This document shows, piece by piece, positions 1 through 6,951 of a stretch of DNA of 24,381 nt. A program made the position numbers and the translations under genes. The notes under the pieces were generated by a model, which saw only the letters and a program-made list of their open reading frames with translations, was not told the origin of the DNA and did not search any database. How positions within the stretch are numbered: the first letter of the stretch is position 1; every line of letters begins with the position of its first letter. This DNA is from a virus: positions 1-24,381 of IMG/VR virus record IMGVR_UViG_3300031873_000043; one strand, given 5' to 3'.

Positions 1-1
1 C

Positions 2-151
2 TGCAATTTAGCCGAAGGGAATAGTCTAATTATGGGTGCCAATCATATACGCGAAGGAATAGTAGTGCAACCGTTGCTTAATAGAATAGACCCGAAAATT
101 GGTAGAATAAAACTTAAAATTGTTAGTAATGCATATTTACAAAAGGATTAA
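2..151 (+). CDS. RNA ligase C-terminal end (partial)
   Basis: The reading frame is open from the left edge to a TAA at 149-151. Its last 49 residues contain an EGIVVQP stretch (ligase motif IV, EGxVxR-like) and GRIKLKIVSNAYL, which matches motif V (LK.vs..yl) of T4 Rnl2-like or DRB0094-like RNA ligases. Such enzymes adenylylate themselves on a lysine and seal RNA nicks. The catalytic lysine and the start are outside the window. A DNA ligase is less likely, because no OB domain follows motif V. The next gene starts four bases after the stop. A kinase-like gene and a phosphatase near the right edge could be partners in RNA repair, but that is inference. Confidence 0.7.
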   Translation, partial: CNLAEGNSLIMGANHIREGIVVQPLLNRIDPKIGRIKLKIVSNAYLQKD

Positions 152-154
152 GAA

Positions 155-409
155 ATGGAGTCAACTTTCTTCGAATGCCAATGTACATCTTCGGAGCATA
201 CTTTGAAGTTCATTTACGACGAGGAGGACAAAGAACTTTATACAAGTATATATTTATGCCAATATAGGAATATATTTAAAAGAATCGGGATTGCCGTAAA
301 ATATATTTTTGGTTATAAGTGTCGCTACGGCGAGTGGGATTGTTTCTTGTTCAAAAACGAAGATATTAAAGAATTACAAAAACTATTGGAGAAAATAATA
401 AATGAATAA
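155..409 (+). CDS. conserved small phage protein, unknown function
   Basis: An 84-residue soluble protein with the look of a family common in phages: an N-terminal ECQC segment followed by EHTLKFIYD, ELYTSIYL, then KYIFGYKCRYGEWDCF and a C-terminal helical tail. I recognise the general pattern (FIYD...LY.S.YL...iFGYK..YG.WD) from other phage genomes, but no function is known to me. Four of its cysteines are not arranged as a clear zinc finger. The start ATG lies four bases after the RNA ligase stop, and the 3' end overlaps the next gene by 8 bases, so it looks cotranscribed. Confidence 0.75.
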   Translation: MESTFFECQCTSSEHTLKFIYDEEDKELYTSIYLCQYRNIFKRIGIAVKYIFGYKCRYGEWDCFLFKNEDIKELQKLLEKIINE

Positions 410-632
410 AAAATCAAAATTTTATGAAAATATGGGTTTATGTTTTAGTCATAAAAAATTATATTACACACCAAATGGTTTTATAAAATGGACGCCACGG
501 TGTTTTAAAAGATTAATTGTTAAAATATGGAACAAAATTTCTTGTTTGATATTTGGACATTATTATTTCCAAGACAAAAGAGGCAAGGTTTGTGTAGATT
601 GTATGAAAAGGAAAATTCACCATGGAAAATAA
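402..632 (+). CDS. small basic protein with possible zinc-binding tail
   Basis: A 76-residue, lysine-rich protein of unknown function. The C-terminal third reads FGHYYFQD...KVCVDCMKRK, a GH...C..C pattern that could bind zinc as a short treble-clef or ribbon. The middle (about residues 35-52) is hydrophobic and aromatic but too short and charged for a confident membrane helix. It overlaps the upstream gene by 8 bases and the downstream gene by 11 bases. No named family is recognised. Confidence 0.65.
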   Translation: MNKKSKFYENMGLCFSHKKLYYTPNGFIKWTPRCFKRLIVKIWNKISCLIFGHYYFQDKRGKVCVDCMKRKIHHGK

Positions 633-825
633 AAAACTAATTACTGTTATTGTAGAGGGCGGATGTATTCAAGAAATATTAGATATCCCAGATGATATTA
701 AAATAGAGGTTCGAGATTTTGACTGTGATAGTCTTCCAGATGCGGGTGATGAATATAATTGTGCAAGAGAAAATGAAGATGGGGATATTTACTGGGAAAG
801 TATGTGGGAGAACAATGATGTCTGA
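622..825 (+). CDS. conserved small acidic phage protein
   Basis: A 67-residue, strongly acidic protein. The N-terminus (ITVIVEGGCIQEILDIPDDIKIEVRDFDCD) matches a widespread small phage/bacterial family with the pattern VxVxGGxVQxV..LP..x.v.v.DyD. The function is unknown. It starts inside the preceding gene, and its last bases overlap the ATGATG of the next gene. Confidence 0.75.
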   Translation: MENKKLITVIVEGGCIQEILDIPDDIKIEVRDFDCDSLPDAGDEYNCARENEDGDIYWESMWENNDV

Positions 826-1309
826 CAGATTCGGTGTAGAAATTCAAATTGGTGGACAACTTCCGCTAGAAAAGGTACAAGATTTAATTGACGCAATAAA
901 TTCAGAGGGGATGGGTTTAGATTGGGGCGAATGCCCAATTAGATTAAAAAAGAAGGAAGATCTAATCAATTGTCTAGCCTCTAAAGAATCACCTATTATT
1001 TTAGTAGACGACGAAAGAGCGTGGGGAGATATTGATGGTTTAGAAGAAACTTGTAGAAATCTTAAATTAAATTTTAAAACATTTGTTGAGCCGAAGTACG
1101 AGTATAATGGAGAACTAAGATATTTTAGTACTGAAACTGGTTTAATTGAATTATCAGCAGATGTAGATGGAAGACCAATAGTATCACAGGAAGATTTACA
1201 AGAAATTTTATCTTTATTAAATTTAGGGAAGACAGACGGCGCGATAAATAAGATTAAGGAATTTACAAGAAGTTTTATTGTCCCAAAATTTGAAATTGTG
1301 GAGAAATAA
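818..1309 (+). CDS. conserved phage protein, unknown function
   Basis: A 163-residue protein starting MSDRFGVEIQIGG. The N-terminus, followed by an LIDAINSEGMGLDWG segment and a KYEYNGELRYF segment, resembles a conserved protein seen in many phages, whose function is not known to me. Two adjacent ATGs occur at 815 and 818. The second has better spacing (7 nt) from GGGAG at 806-810, so it is chosen. The frame is open further upstream, but that part overlaps the preceding gene and has no supporting signal. A homing endonuclease gene starts immediately after its stop. Confidence 0.75.
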   Translation: MSDRFGVEIQIGGQLPLEKVQDLIDAINSEGMGLDWGECPIRLKKKEDLINCLASKESPIILVDDERAWGDIDGLEETCRNLKLNFKTFVEPKYEYNGELRYFSTETGLIELSADVDGRPIVSQEDLQEILSLLNLGKTDGAINKIKEFTRSFIVPKFEIVEK

Positions 1310-1837
1310 GTGAAAGAAATATGGAAAGATATTCCCGAATATGAAAAACTTTACCAAGCATCTGATTACGGAAATATTAAAGCCTATTTAAGAGAAGGAT
1401 CTCACGGCAAAATTTTAAAACCAGAAAAAATTAAATTTGGTTATTTACGAGTCTGTTTATGTAAAAATAAAACACGTAAAAGATATCTCGTTCATAGATT
1501 AGTATTAGAAACTTTTGTAGGCCCGTGTCCTCCTGGGATGGAGTGCAGACATCTTAATGGCATTAGAACAGATAATAGACTGTGTAATTTAAAATGGGAT
1601 ACTCGTCAAAATAATATAGATGATCAAATCAAACACGGCACTAGATTTAATAAAGCGAGAGGATCAAAACACGGAAATGCAAAATTAGTAGAATTAAACA
1701 TACCAAAAATTAAAAAGTTACACGAACAGGGATTATCTCAAAGAAAAATTGCAAAAATTTTTAATGTTACCCAAAGAGTAATTTGGGGAATAATAAATGA
1801 TAATTCTTGGAAACATGTAAATAGGGGAAACAAATGA
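1310..1837 (+). CDS. NUMOD4-HNH homing endonuclease
   Basis: A 175-residue free-standing homing-type nuclease. Residues 1-55 (EIWKDIPEYEKLYQASDYGNIK...) are a NUMOD4-type module. Residues about 60-105 are an HNH_3 nuclease (HRLVLETFVGPCPPG, then CRHLNG...DNR...NLKWDT). Residues about 125-170 (HGNAKL...GLSQRKIAKIFNVT..VIWGII) are a helix-turn-helix for DNA recognition. The start is GTG directly after the upstream TAA. The end overlaps the next start by 4 bases, and the AGG GGA codons near its end form a usable Shine-Dalgarno for that gene. It is a close paralogue of the gene at 7247. The likely role is self-propagation by cutting alleles that lack it. Confidence 0.92.
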   Translation: MKEIWKDIPEYEKLYQASDYGNIKAYLREGSHGKILKPEKIKFGYLRVCLCKNKTRKRYLVHRLVLETFVGPCPPGMECRHLNGIRTDNRLCNLKWDTRQNNIDDQIKHGTRFNKARGSKHGNAKLVELNIPKIKKLHEQGLSQRKIAKIFNVTQRVIWGIINDNSWKHVNRGNK

Positions 1838-2322
1838 TTATTAGAAGAAAAATCCATGATTTATGGTATTGGTTAAAATGCAAACTTTTTCATCCATATA
1901 ATGTGGTTAAAATTAAATCGCTTCCTTGTACATGGACGGACAGGGACCATATAATGGCCCATGTACTTTTTCAGATTCTCGACGACTTCATTAACAAGGA
2001 AAAGCCGGATTTAATAATAGACTGGGATTCAGATCCAGAGCACCGTCAAGCACGAGATAAAATGACAGAAATTATTAACTGGTGGAAAAATGTTTTTCTT
2101 AAATTTGATGAGTGGGAAGGAATTGAGTTGGATTTCACAAAAAATCACGACGATATGTTTATACAATGTAAAGACAATCCTCATCTTTACGAAATGAAAC
2201 CATGGTCGGATTCGGATAAAGAAAAAATGGATATTGTCAACGCAAGAGACCGGGCAATGGAAGAAGAACTCGAAAAGAAATTAAGGGAAATTCTTGATAT
2301 TAGAAAATACATGTGGACATAA
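1834..2322 (+). CDS. conserved phage protein, unknown function
   Basis: A 162-residue soluble protein. The N-terminus has a characteristic run, YWLKCKLFHPYNVVKIKSLP, followed by TWTDRDHIMAHVLFQILDDF. I recognise this as a phage family of unknown function. It is rich in Trp, Asp and Glu, and the C-terminal third (about residues 125-158) is a charged helix that may be coiled coil. Its ATG overlaps the stop of the upstream nuclease gene. Confidence 0.75.
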   Translation: MIIRRKIHDLWYWLKCKLFHPYNVVKIKSLPCTWTDRDHIMAHVLFQILDDFINKEKPDLIIDWDSDPEHRQARDKMTEIINWWKNVFLKFDEWEGIELDFTKNHDDMFIQCKDNPHLYEMKPWSDSDKEKMDIVNARDRAMEEELEKKLREILDIRKYMWT

Positions 2323-2323
2323 C

Positions 2324-2629
2324 ATGAACAAAGAAAAGGCATTAGAAGAAAAAATAAAAAACCCAGATTTATTATGTGTCGGAGGATCGAATTTATACGG
2401 AACAGCAACTCCGGAAAGCGACAAAGACTTAAGGGGGTTTTTAGTTCCGCCATATGAATATTTAATAGGTTTATCAAATTTTGAACAATCTATAAAAAGA
2501 GAACCAGACACAATAAATAGACTTAGAGATTTGATACAAGTTCTAGGAGGAGATCCTGGTGCAGACATTTTTACCAGTTCCCAGCTTTATGGAAACAGCA
2601 AAGATCTTGGACTGGAGAAGACTTTCTAA
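2324..2629 (+). pseudogene. truncated nucleotidyltransferase (Pol beta superfamily), N-terminal part
   Basis: The 101-residue product starts with the nucleotidyltransferase signature GGSNLYGTATPESDKDLRG: GGS at 20-22 and metal-binding Asp33 and Asp35. This is the pattern of phage 'predicted nucleotidyltransferases', which usually run well over 200 residues. Here the similarity fades near residue 78 (LGGDPG). The remaining 22 codons lie entirely inside the next gene in another frame and look like accidental sequence. The ATG at 2324 directly follows the previous stop; an upstream TTG at 2294 is rejected. The gene may be a fossil, or a short protein with altered function. Confidence 0.65.
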
Positions 2630-2987
2630 GCAACGAGTAGAAGCACGCCAAATTCTAGACGGCTTTTTAAATCCAGTTAAAAACGGATGGAAAAATCACC
2701 CAGCTAGTCGTATGTGGACCGGACATCTTCCCGCCTTAGCACAATATATGAATTGTATGATCAAAGAATGGATAAATCGTGGATATAACAATACCATGAA
2801 ACTATCTGATTTGCCCGACAAAAATATTGTGGTGTATCCGTCGTGGCTTGGCACAGAAAAGTATCATTCTGCTTACCGAGCCATATTACTTGCGAAAAAT
2901 TATGAATATTATAGTAAATTTGGATGGAGAGAGATTCCTAACATAGCAATCTGGCCATATCCGGTGGACAGACTTTCTAGGAGATAA
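2559..2987 (+). CDS. Pyr_excise / MSMEG_6728-like protein (putative pyrimidine-dimer glycosylase family)
   Basis: A 142-residue protein with GTG start and a strong AGGAGG at 2545-2550. Residues 1-30 (MQTFLPVPSFMETAKILDWRRLSKQRVEA-RQIL) match the conserved opening of the MSMEG_6728 family, related to T4 DenV-type pyrimidine-dimer glycosylases: Leu-rich start, LD..RL.KQRVEA. GWKNHPASRMWTGH and PSWLGTEKYHSAYRAILL...YYSKFGW are further conserved blocks. If active it would begin repair of UV-damaged DNA, but activity is known only for DenV relatives, so this is family-based. It overlaps the truncated nucleotidyltransferase by 71 bases. Confidence 0.75.
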   Translation: MQTFLPVPSFMETAKILDWRRLSKQRVEARQILDGFLNPVKNGWKNHPASRMWTGHLPALAQYMNCMIKEWINRGYNNTMKLSDLPDKNIVVYPSWLGTEKYHSAYRAILLAKNYEYYSKFGWREIPNIAIWPYPVDRLSRR

Positions 2988-2993
2988 ATATTT

Positions 2994-3593
2994 ATGATTA
3001 AAGATACGTGGGTGAGTATTGATCTTGATTATTGGGCTCCTCTGTCCTGGAAAAGGGGTAAAAGAATAAGTTTTGACAGATTTTTAAAATCAATTCCAAA
3101 CAATATTAGGTGTTTCTTAACTATAGAGCATCACGAGGTTCTTCGCCCCCTGAGAAAAGCTATTAAAGAAGGCGATCTGTCATTACCAATGAACATTATT
3201 CATGTCGATACTCATCATGATTACTATTTTAATATAGCTCGTGGTAAAAAAATCGACTGCGGGAATTTTATGTGGAAGATTCCCCAGAAATGGTACAAGC
3301 AATTCAGATGGTATCAACCACATTTTCCAGAAGAATGGGATTGGGAAAAGGCTCAAGAAAAATTAAAAAATAAGACAAAAGTTTGTAACGAAAAACCAAA
3401 AATAAACTGGAGTAGGGTGGGATTAATAACTTTTACATTGTCTCCCGATTATTGCGAAGAACTTATATATAAAGCAGAAAAAATGATAGAAGCAATTACC
3501 AAAAAGTTTAATCTAAATAGAACTATAGAAAAAAGAGATGCAAAATCAGACAACAGCGTCGAATCGTGGGGATATAAATTATTGAAGGGATAA
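2994..3593 (+). CDS. arginase-fold-like protein (UPF0489-like)
   Basis: A 199-residue protein. DLDYW at 10-14, EHHEVL at 45-50, HVDTHHDYY at 70-78 and CGNFMW at 89-94 are the type of Asp/His motifs that bind metals in arginase/deacetylase-fold proteins, and the arrangement resembles UPF0489 proteins. Members of that group include peptide-arginine-modifying enzymes, but whether this one hydrolyses guanidino groups cannot be told. The C-terminal part is basic with a helix. The start ATG is preceded by AGGAG. The substrate is unknown. Confidence 0.55.
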   Translation: MIKDTWVSIDLDYWAPLSWKRGKRISFDRFLKSIPNNIRCFLTIEHHEVLRPLRKAIKEGDLSLPMNIIHVDTHHDYYFNIARGKKIDCGNFMWKIPQKWYKQFRWYQPHFPEEWDWEKAQEKLKNKTKVCNEKPKINWSRVGLITFTLSPDYCEELIYKAEKMIEAITKKFNLNRTIEKRDAKSDNSVESWGYKLLKG

Positions 3594-3596
3594 ACA

Positions 3597-4034
3597 ATGT
3601 CTTATATCCGTTGTACTTCAAATCCGGAAGGATTATATGTTTTTGAATCTACAGAAGGATTAGAATTTTCCACCGATGAAACCACTTCGGCAGACGATAG
3701 GATTCTGATCAATCCCAAAGATTTTAAAAATTTTATTAGAAAAATTCTAAAATTAGACAATTATATTATAGAAAAACCTATAAAACATAAAAATATTTCG
3801 ATAAAAGAAGTAAGTGTTTCTATTCATAAAAAAACAGGAAAATTAAAAATATGGAATAAAGAACCGTCTTTCAAAGTGATGTTTGGAACTTTAAAAAATG
3901 AGTCAAAATATAACTGGAGAACCCTACACTGTTTAACAATAAACGGAAGAAATATACTTCTTTACAAAGTTACGTGGGATTATTTTTATAACAGTTATTT
4001 AAATCAGGAACTATTTGACCACAGGAGGGTATAA
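3597..4034 (+). CDS. conserved small-protein domain plus unknown extension
   Basis: 145 residues. The first ~55 (MSYIRCTSNPEGLYVFESTEGLEFSTDE...LINPKDFKNFIRK) match a small phage/bacterial protein that usually ends soon after this point. Here it continues with ~90 residues that I do not recognise (lysine-rich beta-like segments, then WRTLHCLTINGRNILLYKVTWDYFYNSYL). The stop overlaps the next ATG (TAATG). The extension may be a second domain, or family length may vary. Confidence 0.65.
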   Translation: MSYIRCTSNPEGLYVFESTEGLEFSTDETTSADDRILINPKDFKNFIRKILKLDNYIIEKPIKHKNISIKEVSVSIHKKTGKLKIWNKEPSFKVMFGTLKNESKYNWRTLHCLTINGRNILLYKVTWDYFYNSYLNQELFDHRRV

Positions 4035-4255
4035 TGGAATTTTGTTTTAATTGCAGACAAAAAACAAATTATATGGAAGATGGAAAATTTAAAGAATGTA
4101 AATGCGGAACGTATAGACAAGATCCATCAGAAATTGCAGGAGAAATTTTTTGTAATGATAATGTGGTCGATCAATTGTGGGCAACCGCCCGAATCCTTAC
4201 AGGATTAGAAGAACGCATTTGTCTTTTAGAAAGACCGGAGGAACGAGATGACTAA
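4034..4255 (+). CDS. small zinc-ribbon protein
   Basis: A 73-residue protein with CFNC at residues 4-7 and CKCG around residues 23-26, a CxxC...CxCG zinc-ribbon pattern at the N-terminus. The rest is an acidic helical tail (WATARILTGLEERICLLERPEERDD). The function is unknown; such ribbons in phages often contact nucleic acid or protein. It overlaps both neighbours: TAATG at the start and 8 bases at the end, where GGAGGAACG provides a good Shine-Dalgarno for the next gene. Confidence 0.7.
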   Translation: MEFCFNCRQKTNYMEDGKFKECKCGTYRQDPSEIAGEIFCNDNVVDQLWATARILTGLEERICLLERPEERDD

Positions 4256-4498
4256 AGAACAGGCAAATTTTTTTAAATGCGCACTAGATAATGACGACAT
4301 ATATCCTGTCGAAATACGAGACAATTATTCTGGAAGAGGAATGTTTGGAAAAACCACATTCGCCATCGCGACGGACAGTGTTTCCGATCTTATACCGGCC
4401 CTTTGCGTCAGGCCCAGGAAGATCCAGAATCAATGCCAGATTTTTCAATTTTTAAATTAAGGCAAGATAATATGGGACTTGGAATTGTGTTGTATTAA
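4248..4498 (+). pseudogene. frameshifted small phage gene
   Basis: The start at 4248 is supported by GGAGG just upstream. The first ~50 codons (…EIRDNYSGRGMFGKTTFAIATDSVSDLIPAL) read as a normal protein. In that frame it continues as a low-quality tail (CVRPRKIQNQC…) to a stop at 4460. From about 4403 a different frame (-1) gives LRQAQEDPESMPDFSIFKLRQDNMGLGIVLY and stops at 4498. This second part has normal protein character and ends at the usual distance from the next gene. A single-base loss near 4401-4405 would explain it. It may be a real mutation or a sequencing error. The intact product would be about 83 residues of unknown function. Confidence 0.75.
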
Positions 4499-4515
4499 TT
4501 TGGAGTAATAAAATA

Positions 4516-4707
4516 ATGTACGTATGGTCCTATTTTAAAAATAATAAATGCATACAAGCTGTTCCAGAAATAAAATCAAACCCATTAACTCCAATGCAAG
4601 TAGTAATGTTAAAGGCTAATGGAATAAAACGAATCCTTTGCGAAATTCAAGAGGGTTTTGATCCGACTGGAAAAAACGAGGAAGAATTAAAAGAATATTT
4701 GAGATGA
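4516..4707 (+). CDS. small hypothetical protein
   Basis: 63 residues, starting MYVWSYFKNNKC. It is compact, with a central AVPEIKSNPLTPMQVVMLKANGIKRI segment that looks like a short helix, and an acidic C-terminus. A weak Shine-Dalgarno (TGGAGTA) lies 9-15 bases upstream. No family is recognised. It is separated from the next gene by 83 bases that hold an inverted repeat with a -10-like hexamer. Confidence 0.55.
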   Translation: MYVWSYFKNNKCIQAVPEIKSNPLTPMQVVMLKANGIKRILCEIQEGFDPTGKNEEELKEYLR

Positions 4708-4733
4708 ACGTCCTAATAATAAAATTTCCTCGA

Positions 4734-4758
4734 ATTATACAATAAGTTTTCGTATAAT
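4734..4758 (+). promoter_or_regulatory. inverted repeat with TATAAT: possible promoter or operator
   Basis: ATTATAC (4734-4740) and GTATAAT (4752-4758) are perfect 7-base inverted copies separated by 11 bases. The right arm contains an exact TATAAT -10 hexamer. There is no good -35 box at the right distance. It lies in an 83-base spacer between two small genes, one of the few non-coding places here, upstream of a strong AAAGGAGAG Shine-Dalgarno. It could be a promoter overlapping an operator, or chance in AT-rich DNA. Confidence 0.3.
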
Positions 4759-4790
4759 GTAATGTTGATGTTTTTTAAAGGAGAGATAGT

Positions 4791-4973
4791 ATGTTGGCAG
4801 TATATAGTGGAATAGACGAAGTGATCGTTATACAATGTGATAAAAATAACAAACCAAACAGAAAAGAATTAAAAGAAAATTTTGGCCCCGGCACCGGAAG
4901 AGATATAGACGAGTATGATCTAGAAATGAATCCTAAATCTGTTCATATACAACCAATGTTAACGACACGATAA
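4791..4973 (+). CDS. small hypothetical protein
   Basis: 60 residues (MLAVYSGIDEVIVIQCDKNNKPNRKEL…). A strong Shine-Dalgarno AAAGGAGAG lies 7-16 bases upstream of the ATG. The protein is acidic, with a beta-like N-terminus and a Gly/Pro-containing middle (FGPGTGRDIDEYDLE). No family is recognised. It stands alone between two spacers (83 and 61 bases) instead of overlapping its neighbours, which suggests it has its own transcription signals. Confidence 0.6.
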   Translation: MLAVYSGIDEVIVIQCDKNNKPNRKELKENFGPGTGRDIDEYDLEMNPKSVHIQPMLTTR

Positions 4974-4976
4974 AAA

Positions 4977-4984
4977 TATAAATA
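4977..4984 (+). promoter_or_regulatory. TATAAATA, T4-late-promoter-like box
   Basis: The 8-base sequence TATAAATA is identical to the T4 late-promoter -10 element, which works without a -35 box. It lies in the 61-base spacer about 50 bases upstream of the gene at 5035. In AT-rich DNA such a word is expected by chance at times. A similar TATAAATC at 20735-20742 precedes the GIY-YIG/HNH gene. Confidence 0.2.
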
Positions 4985-5034
4985 TGGTGTAACGTAGTTG
5001 GTTTTCATTTACTTTTTTTAGAAGGAGTGATCCG

Positions 5035-5280
5035 ATGACAGAAGAGACGACTCAAATCAAAGACGTGAATCATGCTTATGAGATTCTCGAAAGAAATATG
5101 GAAGAGGGAACAGTGGTTGTAAAAATTAATAAAGGAATTCTTGGCGCAATGTCTAACCAATTAAAGGCATCGTCAGATAAAAAAAGGAAGGGAAGCAGTA
5201 TACTTCGTCGATTGGGATACGACTTAGGGGATTGTGGAGATTTTCTCTACAGTAAACAAAATCGGGGAAGTGCGGTTTAA
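5035..5280 (+). CDS. small hypothetical protein
   Basis: 81 residues, ATG preceded by a very good GAAGGAG Shine-Dalgarno. The N-terminal half (VNHAYEILERNMEEGTVVVKINKGILGAMSNQL) is helix-strand-helix; the C-terminal half is basic, then irregular. No family is recognised. An HNH homing endonuclease gene starts four bases after its stop, so the 3' end of this gene may have been reshaped by that insertion; the last ~20 residues (DLGDCGDFLYSKQNRGSAV) look less regular. Confidence 0.6.
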   Translation: MTEETTQIKDVNHAYEILERNMEEGTVVVKINKGILGAMSNQLKASSDKKRKGSSILRRLGYDLGDCGDFLYSKQNRGSAV

Positions 5281-5284
5281 AAGA

Positions 5285-5980
5285 ATGTTAGATTTAAAAG
5301 ATAAAAAATTTAATAGACTAACAGGTATCGAACCTACAAATAAAAGAAAAGACAATAAAATAGTTTGGCGATTTAAATGCGATTGTGGGAACGAATTTGA
5401 GACCGTTGGAAGGGAAGTTAAAAATGGTCACACAAAAAGTTGTGGGTGTTTAAATATAGAACGAATAACCGAAATGGGAAAAGCCAATAAAATTCACGGT
5501 CATTCCAGCAACGGCATAATATCTCCGACATATATGGTTTGGGATAGTATGAAACAAAGGTGTGAAAATCCTCTTCATAAATCATATAAGAATTATGGCG
5601 GTCGAGGAATTACTGTTTGCGACAGGTGGATAGAGCCAAATGGTCAAGGATTTATGAATTTTTTAGAAGATATGGGAGAAAAACCAAAAAATAAACAATT
5701 AGATAGAATTGATAATAATAAATTAATAAATAGTTATTCTCCAGAAAATTGTCGTTGGACAACATCCAAGGCAAACAATCGCAACAGAAGAAGTAACCAT
5801 CTCATGCCATACAAAGGAAAGGAAATTTGTATAGCAGAAGCGTCAGAAATAACCGGAATCCATAAGGCTACTATTAGACGCAGATTAGCCGCCGGTTGGA
5901 CTCCCGAAGAAACCTTAACAATCCCACCAGACACAAGACATAATTGGAGAATCAAAAATGAATTACCAAGAAGCAAGTGA
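5285..5980 (+). CDS. HNH homing endonuclease, zinc-ribbon type
   Basis: 231 residues from the ATG at 5285; an in-frame GTG at 5234 lies inside the upstream gene and is rejected. Residues 2-13 are the DLKDKKFNRLTG opening shared by the paralogues in this window. Cys32, Cys34, Cys53 and Cys55 form a zinc-ribbon-like set. Residues 84-160 hold the nuclease region (VWDSMKQRCENP, NYGGRGITVCDRW, LDRIDN at 139-144, NCRWTT at 155-160). Residues ~171-212 are a NUMOD1-like recognition helix module ending in PEETLTIP. The end overlaps the next gene by 23 bases, and its TGG AGA codons supply that gene's Shine-Dalgarno. Confidence 0.92.
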   Translation: MLDLKDKKFNRLTGIEPTNKRKDNKIVWRFKCDCGNEFETVGREVKNGHTKSCGCLNIERITEMGKANKIHGHSSNGIISPTYMVWDSMKQRCENPLHKSYKNYGGRGITVCDRWIEPNGQGFMNFLEDMGEKPKNKQLDRIDNNKLINSYSPENCRWTTSKANNRNRRSNHLMPYKGKEICIAEASEITGIHKATIRRRLAAGWTPEETLTIPPDTRHNWRIKNELPRSK

Positions 5981-6740
5981 GCTATTCTCAAAAAAGAGCA
6001 AAGGAAAAGAATTCCCAATAACCCAAGAGGACCAAGTAGAAAAAAATACAGTTCAACTAGAAAAAAATGTGACCTTAGAAAAAGTCAATAAATCTTTTAT
6101 AATTAATTTATATTCTACACCAATAATTACCATACTACCAAACGGATTATTCAGATTATCTACAAATGGACAATTAACAAATCTAACAAAATCACGAATG
6201 GAAAAATATAGTCCCATTAAATTAAAACAAATAGATGGCTGGTTTTGGATAATTGATAAAAAAGAAAAGATATTGTCTTTATATTATGAAAGAGTTTTAA
6301 TAGATAGAAATGGTAAACCAACAATAAAAATAAGTGAAAAATCTATAATATTTAAGCGATTGGTTTTAATTTTAAACAAGATGATAAACCAAATAGCTGA
6401 TCGTAAAATTAATGATATTTTATATAAATCTCCTGCAAATAATGCAATAAATAATTTAATACAACTTTTAAAATTTTCTTCAAAAGATTTAAAATCAATA
6501 TATCTTTATTCTTGCAATTATGGTATAAGTTTAAATATGGATCAATTAATCTCTGATATGTTGAAATTTGGCGGAATTAAAAATTATAATACATATTTAA
6601 ATGCGAAAAACAATATCTTTAAATCTCTGGAAAAGCTAATAAAAGCATATTTTATCCCATATGCAATAAATCAATTAAAATTTGTTTTAAAAACAAAAGA
6701 AAAGGAAATAGTGCGTGCAAGACAAACAAGTGCGGTGTGA
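5958..6740 (+). CDS. conserved phage protein with unrecognised C-terminal domain
   Basis: 260 residues. The N-terminal ~125 (MNYQEASELFSKKSKGKEFP…INLYSTPIITILPNGLFRLSTNGQLT…SRMEKYSPIKLKQIDGWFWII…DRNGKP) match a common phage protein of unknown function with the pattern LY.T.I....P.G...L...G..T..T..R...Y.P. The C-terminal ~130 residues are helical, lysine-rich and unrecognised. The start lies inside the end of the upstream HNH gene, behind GGAG at 5946-5949. The 3' end overlaps the next gene's GTG start by 26 bases. Confidence 0.7.
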   Translation: MNYQEASELFSKKSKGKEFPITQEDQVEKNTVQLEKNVTLEKVNKSFIINLYSTPIITILPNGLFRLSTNGQLTNLTKSRMEKYSPIKLKQIDGWFWIIDKKEKILSLYYERVLIDRNGKPTIKISEKSIIFKRLVLILNKMINQIADRKINDILYKSPANNAINNLIQLLKFSSKDLKSIYLYSCNYGISLNMDQLISDMLKFGGIKNYNTYLNAKNNIFKSLEKLIKAYFIPYAINQLKFVLKTKEKEIVRARQTSAV

Positions 6741-6951
6741 ACTAAGAAGAATCCTCCAAAAAATGGGTTCGGATGTAGAAATTACCAATAAAAAGCTGTC
6801 CGCCAAGCACGAGGACGAGACAGAATTATTATTGCAACACTTGGCTATGTCTATAGAATATTTACTCTTAGACGCACAAGCAAGTCGTAACGAACTTTTT
6901 GATTTAAAGCGGTTGAATGAATACGGAGACAACAATGGAATATTTAATTAA
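6715..6951 (+). CDS. small helical protein
   Basis: 78 residues starting at GTG (6715) with AAGGAAATA upstream. The protein is almost entirely helical and charged (RRILQKMG, then HEDETELLLQHLAMSIEYLLLDAQASRNELFDLKRL), possibly a coiled coil. The function is unknown. It overlaps the previous gene by 26 bases and the next, frameshifted, gene by 17 bases. Confidence 0.55.
   Translation: MQDKQVRCELRRILQKMGSDVEITNKKLSAKHEDETELLLQHLAMSIEYLLLDAQASRNELFDLKRLNEYGDNNGIFN

Noticed and set aside
2187-2568. Long minus-strand reading frames opposite 2187-2568
   Set aside because: They are antisense to good + strand genes, have low-complexity Ser/Leu/Phe composition and no ribosome sites. The same holds for other minus-strand frames, for example 15471-15917 and 16887-17366.
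4398-4410. Programmed -1 frameshift in the gene at 4248
   Set aside because: No X XXY YYZ slippery heptamer in the right phase and no clear downstream pseudoknot.
5234-5284. Upstream GTG start for the HNH gene at 5285
   Set aside because: It would add 17 residues inside the preceding gene, ahead of the family's normal DL..KFNRLTG opening.
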